Of a stretch of 64,000 bases of DNA, positions 26,375-34,536 are shown in pieces. The notes below the pieces were generated by a model. The model searched no databases and was not told the DNA's origin. It saw only the letters and a list, made by a program, of their open reading frames with translations. The stretch's first letter is position 1. Every line of letters begins with the position of its first letter. This DNA comes from an uncultured Acetatifactor sp. (GTDB lineage: Bacteria > Bacillota > Clostridia > Lachnospirales > Lachnospiraceae), in the NCBI GenBank assembly GCA_934433135.1, contig CAKRZO010000001.1, positions 1 to 64,000 on the forward strand, in the 5' to 3' direction. Position numbers and translations under genes: made by a program.

Positions 26375-27604
26375 TTACAGTTCCACACCGTTCTCCTGCA
26401 AAAGCTTTCTGGCAGTCTCCACTGAATCCACGCCGACTCTGTTTTTTACCGGAGCAAACTCATGCTCTCTTACCACTTCAAAAGCCAGACAGCTGTCCAT
26501 CTGATGAATCATATCCAGAACAAGTGTCTCGTATTTATAGCCGTTCGGTACTTCCGGTGTCACCTGATTACCGTTTTCGTCCAGATAAGGGATCTTTTTC
26601 TCTACGATGTGCAGAGGAAGATCCGCCGTAACCTTTTCAAGTTCCGGCTCATGAAACAGATAGTTCAAAATAACACCGAAATTATAGGCAGGCTCTCCGA
26701 AAGCATCTTTCGCATCCCGCATACTCTCTGTCAATTCATAATATTCCACAATGGAAGGTCTGCCGTCCTCCAGGCACATCACACCCACTTTTTCATCCGG
26801 CGAGTTCTTCCTGACAACCTTGGACCCCACGGTACACTCCTTTAAAATCGTAGCCCCGATAAAGCAAGGATCTGCAATACGCTGCAAAACATTATCTACG
26901 GAAAAAACATTCAGCCACTCAATTCCTTCTTCCTGAACCAGCTCCAGAAGCCCGCACTTTTTCATGGAAAGAAACCAGCCGCCATTGCCATTCGGCGAAA
27001 CAGCCAATCGATCTTTTGCTTCCAGATAAATCTTCCCGTTATAATCCGTTGCGGCAGCCATTTCCTGTTTAAAGAAATGAACATGCGCTTGGCTATACCC
27101 GAAAAATCCATGCTCCGTCAGAAAATCCACGGTTGCTTCATGTGTCTTATCACTGGTCATCACAAACAGGTGTACATAAGCACCTGCCTGCTCTACTACC
27201 TCCATCAAGTTATGGAATAAGCATTCAAAAATATACAGCTTCCGATGAATACCGATATTGTACATTCCTTTCGGTTCTGCGCTCCCCAGCCTGGTTCCCA
27301 TGCCACCGGCCAGCAGAACCGCTCCTACCTTGCCGCTCTTGATTGCTTCCAGACCCGCCTTTACATATTTGTCCTTTTCTCTTCGGATTTCATCCAGCTG
27401 CATAGCCGCCAGAGGTGTTATTTTTCCTTTTTTCTTAAGTTCCTCTTTCTTTCGGCACATTGCGGAAACGGTCATATCGATTTCTTCGATTTGCGTCAGC
27501 AGATTCCTTCTGCTCTCCTCTCCCAACTCATCATAATATTTCAAAAGATGTTCCTGCCCGTACAAAGCCAGCTTTTTTTTCGCCTGCTCTAATGTTATAC
27601 TCAT
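26375..27604 (-). CDS. UDPGP-type UDP-sugar pyrophosphorylase
   Basis: Nucleotidyltransferase of the UDPGP type 1 family, making UDP-GlcNAc or UDP-hexose from UTP and sugar 1-phosphate. The nucleotide-binding motif LLAGGMGTRLGSAEPKGMYNIG lies near residue 100, with NGNGGWF and the C-terminal KNRVGVDSVETA. 409 aa suits the family. GGAGGG supports the ATG at 27604. Eukaryote-like in style; the sugar specificity is unknown, but galE nearby suggests a shared UDP-sugar pool. Confidence 0.9.
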   Translation of the reverse strand: MSITLEQAKKKLALYGQEHLLKYYDELGEESRRNLLTQIEEIDMTVSAMCRKKEELKKKGKITPLAAMQLDEIRREKDKYVKAGLEAIKSGKVGAVLLAGGMGTRLGSAEPKGMYNIGIHRKLYIFECLFHNLMEVVEQAGAYVHLFVMTSDKTHEATVDFLTEHGFFGYSQAHVHFFKQEMAAATDYNGKIYLEAKDRLAVSPNGNGGWFLSMKKCGLLELVQEEGIEWLNVFSVDNVLQRIADPCFIGATILKECTVGSKVVRKNSPDEKVGVMCLEDGRPSIVEYYELTESMRDAKDAFGEPAYNFGVILNYLFHEPELEKVTADLPLHIVEKKIPYLDENGNQVTPEVPNGYKYETLVLDMIHQMDSCLAFEVVREHEFAPVKNRVGVDSVETARKLLQENGVEL

Positions 27605-27729
27605 TTTACCCTCCATTTCAAAAATTACTGAACCATTCTATGATTATACAGGAAAACTTCGTTTGGTGCAAGTTTTCCCGAAAAGAAACGAACAGAAGCA
27701 GGCTCCCGGCAGGAACTTACTTCTGTTAC

Positions 27730-28239
27730 TTACAATTCAACGCCTTCTTGTTCTATATATTTCTGTAGTTTCTTACGGATTCGAAACAGCTTGACTCTCA
27801 TGTTACCCTCCGTACATCCTCGCAGCTGTGCAAGATCCCTTGTGGAGTAACCGCACCGATACATCAGGCAGAAAAGTTCTCTGTCCTTGGGCTCCAGAAT
27901 CTGTTCCAGAAGGAGATCCGTTTCCACCCGGTCAAAGTTCTCATCCCAAAATTCCAGTTCCGTGGCGCTTTCTCTTACTTCTTCCTGGGTGCAGTGAATT
28001 TTTTGCCATCGCTTGTGCATAATTTTCAACTTAAGGGCTTCCATAAGCCAGCCGGCCGGATTACCGCTGCCTGATACTTTATCCCAACAGCGAATTGCCT
28101 CACAGAATGTATCCTGTACCACATCTTCAGCCAGAGACCCGATCCAAAACTCCCTGGAAGCCACTTTCAACAGTTGATCATGATTTTCCAGGTACAGTGC
28201 CTCCAACGCATCCGATTTTTCATTCTCCATCTCCATCAC
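27730..28239 (-). CDS. ECF-like RNA polymerase sigma factor
   Basis: Two-domain sigma-70 family protein, 169 aa. Region 2 (HDQLLKVASREFWIG, LAEDVVQDTFCEAI, WLMEALKLKIMHKR) and region 4 (EPKDRELFCLMYRCGYSTRDLAQLRGCTEGNMRVKLFRIRKKL) are clear. No anti-sigma gene is adjacent. AAGGA sits 10 nt before a GTG at 28239; an ATG three bases in is the alternative. A 14-bp perfect palindrome lies between its promoter and start, suggesting control by a DNA-binding repressor or by its own product. Confidence 0.85.
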   Translation of the reverse strand: MMEMENEKSDALEALYLENHDQLLKVASREFWIGSLAEDVVQDTFCEAIRCWDKVSGSGNPAGWLMEALKLKIMHKRWQKIHCTQEEVRESATELEFWDENFDRVETDLLLEQILEPKDRELFCLMYRCGYSTRDLAQLRGCTEGNMRVKLFRIRKKLQKYIEQEGVEL

Positions 28240-28308
28240 CCTATCTCAGTCCTTCTTCATTCGTAAACAGCATATTGTGCCGCCGTGGAATTTTCTGTAA
28301 CTTTTTTA

Positions 28309-28363
28309 TCACTAATTAGTGAATTCACCGAGATATTATACACATTTTCCCAGCGAATTGCAA
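28309..28363 (-). promoter_or_regulatory. Sigma factor promoter and 14-bp palindrome
   Basis: Minus-strand TTGCAA, 17 nt, TATAAT (28335-28363), then a perfect palindrome TCACTAATTAGTGA (28309-28322) at about +12 to +25. The position suits a repressor site. This accounts for part of a 305-nt gap; the remainder is AT-rich sequence with a weak plus-strand promoter. Confidence 0.65.
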
Positions 28364-28464
28364 TCATTTTCCGCTGGTTTCTTCTTTAAAAAGGCAAAAA
28401 AAATCAACTGGAAAAAACACTGAAAGGTATGCATAAAGAAATCGTTAAGGCTTTTTAAAATCTA

Positions 28465-28493
28465 TTTTCATTTCCGGTGTAAAACGTTATGAT
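28465..28493 (+). promoter_or_regulatory. Promoter of the 47-aa membrane protein gene
   Basis: TTTTCA, 17 nt, TATGAT on the plus strand, about 50 nt before the small gene. Confidence 0.5.
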
Positions 28494-28544
28494 AGTGGCA
28501 TACGAACATATTTGCAAATTATTATGCAGAAAGGGGCATACATC

Positions 28545-28688
28545 ATGAATCCTTTGATACTTATTATCGCCGCAATCGGCGGACTTGCCGGAGGCCTGTC
28601 AACACTCTTTTTGGTAATCAGCTTTCCGGGAGTGATCCTCTGGAAAATCTATCGCAGGATTGTATATCATATACCCATGACAAAATAG
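28545..28688 (+). CDS. Small membrane protein, 47 aa
   Basis: Short open frame with AAAGGGG 8 nt before ATG and a promoter upstream. The product begins MNPLILIIAAIGGLAGGL and has one hydrophobic segment to about residue 33, then a basic tail (KIYRRIVYHI). It sits alone between the sigma factor (divergent) and an acyltransferase (convergent). The clear Gly/Leu/Ile-rich helix with positive cytoplasmic end suggests a single-span inner-membrane protein. No function can be assigned. Confidence 0.65.
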   Translation: MNPLILIIAAIGGLAGGLSTLFLVISFPGVILWKIYRRIVYHIPMTK

Positions 28689-28764
28689 GCGGCTTTACCG
28701 GTCCTTCTGCGGATCCATTCCACACTTTATGATAAACTTCACCAAAGGTGTGTTGTCTTTCTGG

Positions 28765-29580
28765 TCATCTGTGCTGCCTTTCCGTTCTGACCTGATCCGC
28801 AGACGGCACTCTGATATATTGATACCTCTCATCCGCGGCCGATCCCTCACCCTCCGCTCTTGTTCTCATCTGTTCATATACTCTCCGGCACAATTCTTCT
28901 CTTGCCTGCCTGGGAGAAAGTTCCGGGTCCGGATAAAACGGGCCGTCATAATAAAGAACCGGTCTTGTTTTTCCGTTCTTTTTTTTCTTATATACCGTGG
29001 TTTTGACAAAACACGGTGCATTAAGCTTCACCGGATAATGAAAAGACACCGGAGAAAAATCTCTGATCTCATGATATTTAGGCCAGATATGTGCTTCCGG
29101 AAAAATCGCAATCACACAGCCCTTTTGATAAAGCTTCTCCACTGCGGAAAGGAAATTTCTATAAGCACCTACTGCGGAGGGCACAGGCAATGCTCCCAGC
29201 ATTCTTACCAGCGTAAACAGACCGGGAATACTGATCGCATCCGGGTGCGCAATGGTATAACACTGACGTGGAAAAACGCTGACCGGCGTGGAAATCGCAT
29301 CCGTCACCCACAAAGTATGGTTACTGTATACAAAATAGCCTTTCTTTTTCTCTTTTCGATTCCGAAGCACTTTCCGATTCTTAATCGGTACCTGCCGAAA
29401 AAAGATCCAAAAAACCTCAAGCAGAAAAAGAACCGCATAGTAAACAATCGGTTTAAAGATCCGATAACTCAATCTTTGCGGAAGATACTGGTAATCCGGC
29501 GGAGTCTGCTTTCCCTTGATTTTGGTGTTTGCAAAATCATCCTTCTGCTCATCATAATAGTAAAACTTATGGTTTTTCAT
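28765..29580 (-). CDS. Lysophospholipid acyltransferase-like protein
   Basis: PlsC/LPLAT-like membrane enzyme. One membrane segment (YYAVLFLLEVFWIFF, about residues 47-62), then the acyltransferase region with SNHTLWVTDA and IFPEAHIWPKY. These differ from the textbook motifs: the His-to-Asp spacing is five instead of four residues, and FPEG is FPEA, so either the substrate or the activity may be unusual. It starts 3 nt after the glycosyltransferase stop, so the two are translationally linked and probably act on the same glycolipid. Confidence 0.8.
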   Translation of the reverse strand: MKNHKFYYYDEQKDDFANTKIKGKQTPPDYQYLPQRLSYRIFKPIVYYAVLFLLEVFWIFFRQVPIKNRKVLRNRKEKKKGYFVYSNHTLWVTDAISTPVSVFPRQCYTIAHPDAISIPGLFTLVRMLGALPVPSAVGAYRNFLSAVEKLYQKGCVIAIFPEAHIWPKYHEIRDFSPVSFHYPVKLNAPCFVKTTVYKKKKNGKTRPVLYYDGPFYPDPELSPRQAREELCRRVYEQMRTRAEGEGSAADERYQYIRVPSADQVRTERQHR

Positions 29581-29583
29581 GAC

Positions 29584-30726
29584 TTATCCTTTGCGCTGCA
29601 CCTGCTCCAAAAGCATCTCTTCCATCCTGTGCATACAGTATTCCTGATCAAATGCCGTGCTTTCTTTCAAATACACCTCCCGCAGTTTTTCTTTCTCTTC
29701 GGGATGCTCTATAAAGTAATCGATTTTTTGTGCCAGATCCCTGCTGTCATTGACACGGAACAGGCTTCTTTCGTCTATGGCAAAGCTCTTCGTTGCACAC
29801 CTGGGAGAATCGGCAATCAAGGGAACCAGTCCGCAGCAGATCGCCTCCAGACAGGCAATCGCCTCAATTTCCACTTCCGCCGGATGGCAGTACAAATCAC
29901 AGAAATTGATAACATCCACAAGATCCTCTCTGGAATAAAAATCAATTACCGGCGGGTTAAAAAGATGCTTCTCTCCATAAGCCTTTATCTGCCTGTATTT
30001 CGGACCTTTTCCGGCAAAAAACAGTTGAATCTGCTCTGCATGTCTGGACTGTTCCACCGCTTTCATCAATACCATATGGGACTTTTCCGCAGAAAGACGT
30101 CCGGTAAAAAGAATACAGAACTTATCCGCATACTTTCGGGGCTTTTCGGAATTCCCCGGTCGGAAGATCCGGTTGACACCGTTGGAAATGACATAACCAT
30201 TGGTCTTTCTTTCCACTTCTTTTTCAAAGATTTCCTGAATAAACTTCGTCGGATAATGGATCGCATCCGCTCTGCAGAACACATTTTTATCGTACCATTT
30301 GTAAATAAAATGATTGGCGAAGCGGCAGTCCTTTAACCCGATCTGTACGGAAAAATTCTCCGCCTGTGCATGAAATCCCGCTGTCAGGGGCTTGTCAAGA
30401 CGTTTCACCAGCCGGGATGTTTTTCTGGCAATAAACAAAGGAACCATAATATGCACTACATCTGCATCTTCTATGGCATGTTTTAAAATGGCTTCATCAT
30501 ATCTGGCCAGAACCACATTATTTTTTTCAAAGAATTTTCTGGCAATCGGCCCCATATTGGTAAGAGGCAGTACACAATACCCTTCTTTTCCTTTTTTATC
30601 AGCATCCGGACATACCACTGTTACCGCATGTCCCTGTTTCTGCAAATGGTGAATCAGATTATATGCCGCAACCGTCGTTCCGTTGTTCGGTTCCCCAAGT
30701 ACCTCGCAAATGATAGTGACTTTCAT
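29584..30726 (-). CDS. GT4-family glycosyltransferase
   Basis: GT-B fold glycosyltransferase, 380 aa, like those adding glucose to diacylglycerol or another lipid acceptor. N-terminal GEPNNGTTVAAYNLIHHL, central PRKYADKFCILFTGRLSAEKS, and the donor-binding E-x7-E-type segment (HPAEVEIEAIACLEAICCG). GAGGAGAGAGG supports the ATG at 30726. With the downstream acyltransferase it forms a two-gene operon that probably makes a membrane glycolipid (inference). Confidence 0.88.
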   Translation of the reverse strand: MKVTIICEVLGEPNNGTTVAAYNLIHHLQKQGHAVTVVCPDADKKGKEGYCVLPLTNMGPIARKFFEKNNVVLARYDEAILKHAIEDADVVHIMVPLFIARKTSRLVKRLDKPLTAGFHAQAENFSVQIGLKDCRFANHFIYKWYDKNVFCRADAIHYPTKFIQEIFEKEVERKTNGYVISNGVNRIFRPGNSEKPRKYADKFCILFTGRLSAEKSHMVLMKAVEQSRHAEQIQLFFAGKGPKYRQIKAYGEKHLFNPPVIDFYSREDLVDVINFCDLYCHPAEVEIEAIACLEAICCGLVPLIADSPRCATKSFAIDERSLFRVNDSRDLAQKIDYFIEHPEEKEKLREVYLKESTAFDQEYCMHRMEEMLLEQVQRKG

Positions 30727-30802
30727 CCTCTCTCCTCGCTTGTGAATCCTCATTTGTTCTGCTGCCGCTATGGCAGTTTCTGTCCCTGTATCCGCTCCGC
30801 CT

Positions 30803-30831
30803 ATTATACTATAAATTATCCAAAACTTCAA
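30803..30831 (-). promoter_or_regulatory. Promoter of the glycosyltransferase operon
   Basis: Minus-strand TTGAAG, 17 nt, TATAAT. The rest of the 408-nt gap up to 31134 holds the second 67-bp repeat, a copy of the GGCGCG-TGTGAACTGT unit near 31080, and no gene. Confidence 0.7.
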
Positions 30832-30903
30832 GCTGCAGGGAAATGCGTCAGGACAAACTTGTAAAACTATGTTAGTGTAAAAAACAAGATTGGTGCAAAT
30901 CTC

Positions 30904-30970
30904 CGGGGACGCTTTCGCTCAATTTTGCACCCCTCATTGGAATCCCCATGAGCCTCCCCTTAAAAACTTG
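30904..30970. repeat. 67-bp dispersed repeat, copy 2
   Basis: Pairs with 19324-19390 (62 of 67 identical) and lies, like copy 1, just upstream of a minus-strand promoter region. The left flank ACTATGTTAGTGTAAAA (from 30867) is also related to copy 1. Confidence 0.8.
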
Positions 30971-31134
30971 CCCTCAATGCGATTGTAACTTTACATGTTT
31001 ATCCAGAAAGTACGTCATTAGCCTTGCTTCTCTCCCTTTTTTCTGCTATGCTTGCAGTAAAGACGAATTTATGCGAATGGCGCGTGTGAACTGTATATTT
31101 TACGCTAATATAGTTTTGTAAGGTGACAATCGCT

Positions 31135-31807
31135 ATGGAAAAGAAATATCACATTGACTATCATTTTGGGACAGCTCCCTTAACGTTCGGTACTACCGGG
31201 CTGATCCAGCTTGGCAGGCTGTATTGCATGCCTTCCGGTATGATTGCGAAGCATGCCCATATGGGTTGGTATGAACTGACCTGCGTGACAGGCGGGAAGG
31301 GCACGGTTCTGACAAACGATATTCCGCAGGAGGTCACAAGCGGCGACATCTATCTGTCTTTTCCGGGAGACTTTCATGAAATACGTTTCTCCTCATCTGA
31401 CCCTTTGAAATATGACTTTTTTTCCTTTCATTCGCAACAAAGCTCGTCCGCAAAATCTGTACGTAAATTCTGCGGACGAGCTTTGTTATCAGCTTATGCA
31501 CTACATTGATACCCATATGTACCGTTTACAAAGTCTGAACGATCTTTCGGAAGAATTCGGCTACAATTACAGCTATCTTTCCGACCTTTTTCGGAAAAAT
31601 ACCGGAGATACCCTGTCTAATTACTACCGGACCAGGCACCTGAATGCAGCCAGACTGCTTTTGGATGAGAAAAAATTAAGGATCCATCAAATCGCTGAAA
31701 TCTTAGGTTACAGCTCCCTCTATGCTTTCAGCAAGGCTTTCAAACACCGGTACGGTATTTCACCGGAACACTATCTGAAAAAATCGGAAAAGGGGAATGC
31801 CGAGTGA
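31135..31807 (+). pseudogene. AraC-family regulator, frameshifted and internally deleted
   Basis: The 5' part (31135 to about 31430) encodes an AraC cupin domain (CMPSGMIAKHAHMGWYELT, YLSFPGDFHEIRFSS, DFFSFH). The 3' part (from about 31470) encodes the linker end and both HTH motifs in the next frame (LQSLNDLSEEFGYNYSYLSDLF, HQIAEILGYSSLYAFSKAF, YGISPEHY). Together they cover only about 210 of the usual 280 residues, so 60-70 residues are missing and the frame is shifted. AAGGTG precedes the ATG at 31135. The junction carries a perfect 17-bp inverted repeat. The HTH part alone could still be made if a start is used inside. Confidence 0.85.
31436..31487. repeat. 17-bp perfect inverted repeat at the AraC breakpoint
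   Basis: Arms 31436-31452 and 31471-31487 (AACAAAGCTCGTCCGCA and its reverse complement) flank 18 nt. The right arm encodes normal linker sequence (SADELCYQ), so the left arm is an inverted copy of the gene's own sequence. Confidence 0.85.
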
Positions 31808-31882
31808 AAAGATGCGGCGGTTTGTATTATTGACCTCTGTTCTCTCCGCCGCAGTTCTATCCTCATGGAACATCCCTACGTT

Positions 31883-32314
31883 CTACAGATACTCTCTTAA
31901 ATCCGCCGCCAACTTTTCTTCCGCCGAAATCAGCTGCTTAGCCAGATCTTTAATCTCTTTGTCTGCTGCTTTATACTGATGCAGATACTTGTACAGGGAT
32001 TTAACGCCCATATTGCAACCGTCCGTAACCAGATCCGCCGCTGTCCGGTCCGAATTTTCTTCGCCCATTTTGATATTGGTCTTCATCCAGGACATCATCT
32101 TCGCCATCGTTCCGGGTTCTTTTCCCTCATCCTGATAGGCATTCAGGTATTCATGCGTCAGATTACCCAGTTTCTCATGCGTGTTCTTGCTTTCCTTCAA
32201 TAAGGTTTTCATGGATTCCGATTTTACGTGATCCATGACTTCATCCAGCGAAGTTACTCCCATTTTAATTCCCGCATTGCATTCCCTGAGCAGCTTAATG
32301 GTATCATCTTCCAT
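31883..32314 (-). CDS. Conserved hypothetical helical protein, 143 aa
   Basis: Predicted all-helical soluble protein: long charged amphipathic segments (KLLRECNAGIKMGVTSLDEV, SMKTLLKESKNTHEKLGNL, ADKEIKDLAKQLISAEEKL). The pattern suggests a ferritin-like four-helix bundle, but the metal-binding Glu/His set is incomplete, so no function is claimed. AGGAGG lies 10 nt before the ATG. It stands between the broken regulator and the divergent EamA transporter. Confidence 0.75.
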   Translation of the reverse strand: MEDDTIKLLRECNAGIKMGVTSLDEVMDHVKSESMKTLLKESKNTHEKLGNLTHEYLNAYQDEGKEPGTMAKMMSWMKTNIKMGEENSDRTAADLVTDGCNMGVKSLYKYLHQYKAADKEIKDLAKQLISAEEKLAADLREYL

Positions 32315-32389
32315 ATTTCCGAAACCTCCTGTTTTAATTATGCAATTTCAGTATGCACGAAAATCAATGAAATATACGTCAATATTCTC

Positions 32390-32418
32390 TTGCCAAAACA
32401 AAAACATAGTGATAAAAT
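32390..32418 (+). promoter_or_regulatory. Promoter of the EamA transporter gene
   Basis: TTGCCA, 17 nt, TAAAAT on the plus strand, followed by a leader of about 85 nt that contains a 16-bp palindrome. Confidence 0.65.
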
Positions 32419-32472
32419 TTGAAAAAGTCAAACGGGCACCGAAAGGCGCAACCAACCGTACCGACGAAAAAA

Positions 32473-32488
32473 GCCGCCTGCAGGCGGC
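32473..32488 (+). promoter_or_regulatory. 16-bp perfect palindrome in the transporter leader
   Basis: GCCGCCTGCAGGCGGC, self-complementary without a loop, 20 nt before the start codon. It could be an operator; as RNA it has no loop to fold as a hairpin except by opening the centre. GC rich against AT-rich flanks. Confidence 0.55.
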
Positions 32489-32508
32489 AGATTGTGAGGC
32501 ATTCCATT

Positions 32509-33462
32509 ATGCATGTATCTTATAAGAAAATCCGCAACTCTTTTTTGCTGGTTCTCACCGCCCTGGTATGGGGAATCGCTTTTGTATCCCAAAGCACCGG
32601 CGGAGATGCCGTAGGTCCTTTTTCCTTTAACTGCATCCGTTCCTTCATCGGAAGTCTGGTTCTGATTCCGGTTATCTTTCTTCTGGACCGGCTCAATCTG
32701 ACACAGAGAATCCCCAAATCGGCTTCCGAAAAAAAGACGCTGTGGCTTGGCGGAATATCCTGCGGTGTTGTTCTGTTTTTTGCCTCCACCTTTCAGCAGC
32801 TGGGAATTACCATGGGCACTTCTTCCGGAAAGGCCGGCTTTCTGACCGCCTGCTACATCCTGCTTGTTCCGATCTTCGGCATCTTTCTTGGGAAAAAATG
32901 CGGACTTAAAATCTGGTGCTGTGTCGGTATTACCGTAATCGGTCTGTATCTGTTGTGTATGCGCTCTTCTTTGGCATTTGAATTAAATGACGGAATGGTA
33001 TTGATTTCCGCTTTGCTTTTTGCCTTACATATCCTGATTATCGATCATTTTTCTCCGAAAACGGATGGTGTACGTATGTCCTGCATCCAATTCCTGGTCT
33101 GCGGCATCTTAGGGCTTTTCCCCATGATCTTCCGGGAGATGCCGGGAAATGCGGGCAGTATCAGCGCCGGGATACAGACCTGGGGCGCCCCCTTCGCTAC
33201 GCTTGATGCCTGGATTCCGATCCTCTATGCCGGTATCATGTCCTGCGGTGTAGGCTACACGCTGCAGATCATCGGCCAGGAAGGCTTAAATCCCACCATT
33301 GCGTCTTTGCTCATGAGCCTGGAATCTGTCTTCTCCGTAATTGCCGGAGCGCTGATCTTGCAGGAACGCATGTCCGCGCGAGAGCTTTTCGGCTGCGGAC
33401 TGATCTTTGTGGCTATTATTCTGGCACAGATTCCATCCTTACATAAGAAAATGCCTGGATAA
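32509..33462 (+). CDS. EamA family (DMT superfamily) transporter
   Basis: Ten-helix drug/metabolite transporter, 317 aa. Two EamA repeats: residues about 8-145 (FLLVLTALVWGIAFVSQ, ITMGTSSGKAGFLTACYILLVPIFG) and about 155-310 (LISALLFALHILIIDHF, AGIMSCGVGYTLQIIGQ, ASLLMSLESVFSVIAGALIL, GLIFVAIILAQI). The substrate is unknown. A weak GTGAGG ribosome binding site lies 9 nt before the ATG. Short terminator-like hairpin after the stop. Confidence 0.92.
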   Translation: MHVSYKKIRNSFLLVLTALVWGIAFVSQSTGGDAVGPFSFNCIRSFIGSLVLIPVIFLLDRLNLTQRIPKSASEKKTLWLGGISCGVVLFFASTFQQLGITMGTSSGKAGFLTACYILLVPIFGIFLGKKCGLKIWCCVGITVIGLYLLCMRSSLAFELNDGMVLISALLFALHILIIDHFSPKTDGVRMSCIQFLVCGILGLFPMIFREMPGNAGSISAGIQTWGAPFATLDAWIPILYAGIMSCGVGYTLQIIGQEGLNPTIASLLMSLESVFSVIAGALILQERMSARELFGCGLIFVAIILAQIPSLHKKMPG

Positions 33463-33515
33463 ATGTTCGAAATAAATCGTATAAAGCCCAGAAGCGCCTC
33501 TTTTATGGCCTGATT

Positions 33516-33535
33516 ACTCAGCAGGTGAGTTTTTA
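33516..33535 (+). terminator. Small terminator after the EamA gene
   Basis: ACTCA-GCAGG-TGAGT followed by TTTTTAAA, overlapping the 3' end of the convergent GH130 gene. Only a 5-bp stem, so weak. Confidence 0.4.
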
Positions 33536-34459
33536 AACCGAATCCTTCAGGCAGGCATCCACGAGTTCGGAAATCTTTCCGGTTGCCAGTCCGATATTGG
33601 TATCTGCCGCGCCGTAATAAATCTTCACCGTACCGTCATCTTCCGGTATGGCATTGCATGTAAATACCACATTGGCGCACCTTCCACGGTTTTCATAATC
33701 ATATTCAGGCCATAAAATAAAACCGCTATGTCCGATAACCTCCCATGGTCTTTCCGAGTTTAAAAGGCAGGCCTTCAGTCGGTAAATAAAACCATTACAG
33801 GTTGTGGAAACCGTATGATAAATCTCAAGCCAGCCCTTATCTGTCTTAATCGGCACTGCTCCGGCTCCCATCTTAAAACCATCCAGGAACGGTTTTCCTT
33901 TATAATAAAGCGGCCTGGAGTTACCCCAATATACCAGATCCGGAGAAAAACTCATCCACATGGAACATGGCTCCATTTCATTTCCAAACGGACGATCCAG
34001 GCGGAAATAAAGTCCCTCATATTTTTCCGTAAACAACGCACCATTCCGATTGCCGAGCTCACTTCCCGTACAAACCCTTTCAAAATTCTCGAAATCCTTC
34101 GTTCTCAAAATACCAAGCCTTGCATCATTTTGTTCCAGATCGCTGGCATAAATCAGAATGTATTCCTCACCGATTTTCGTAATTCGCGGATCATACGTAT
34201 TCATTTCCGGATGAAACGGATCTTTCGGCGGCATTTTCATCGGCTTTGGATCCGGTGTAAAATGATACCCATCCTTGCTTCTTGCAATCCAAAGCCTGTG
34301 TATATCATCCAGCCCTGTAACGTCCATAAGCAAAATATATTCTCCATTATGTTTAATAGCCCCCGGATTGAACGTGTAGAGCACCTCTTCCGGCATTTTG
34401 TCCGGTGACATAACCGGATTGTTTTCATATTTTTTTAATAGTCTCATTCTATTCTTCAT
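33533..34459 (-). CDS. Glycoside hydrolase family 130 phosphorylase-like protein
   Basis: Five-bladed beta-propeller enzyme; GH130 members phosphorolyse or hydrolyse beta-mannosides. Seen: YENNPVMSP, FNPGAIKHNGEYILLM, YDPRITKIGEEYILIYASD, MGAGAVPI, and the C-terminal YYGAADTNIGLATG, all hallmarks. 308 aa is usual. It lies at the downstream end of a carbohydrate operon. The exact linkage cannot be deduced; neighbours suggest uronate-containing substrates. Confidence 0.9.
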   Translation of the reverse strand: MKNRMRLLKKYENNPVMSPDKMPEEVLYTFNPGAIKHNGEYILLMDVTGLDDIHRLWIARSKDGYHFTPDPKPMKMPPKDPFHPEMNTYDPRITKIGEEYILIYASDLEQNDARLGILRTKDFENFERVCTGSELGNRNGALFTEKYEGLYFRLDRPFGNEMEPCSMWMSFSPDLVYWGNSRPLYYKGKPFLDGFKMGAGAVPIKTDKGWLEIYHTVSTTCNGFIYRLKACLLNSERPWEVIGHSGFILWPEYDYENRGRCANVVFTCNAIPEDDGTVKIYYGAADTNIGLATGKISELVDACLKDSV

Positions 34460-34536
34460 TTCTTCCTTTCAACAGTCTTTTGCCAAACCCTTTTCCTGTA
34501 ATTGTCACTTGGATAATGGTACGATTCGTAAGCTTT

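Noticed and set aside
28729..30336. 535-codon plus-strand open frame opposite the acyltransferase and glycosyltransferase genes
   Set aside because: Both minus-strand genes have clear family motifs and ribosome binding sites; the antisense product is basic and low in complexity, typical of a shadow frame.
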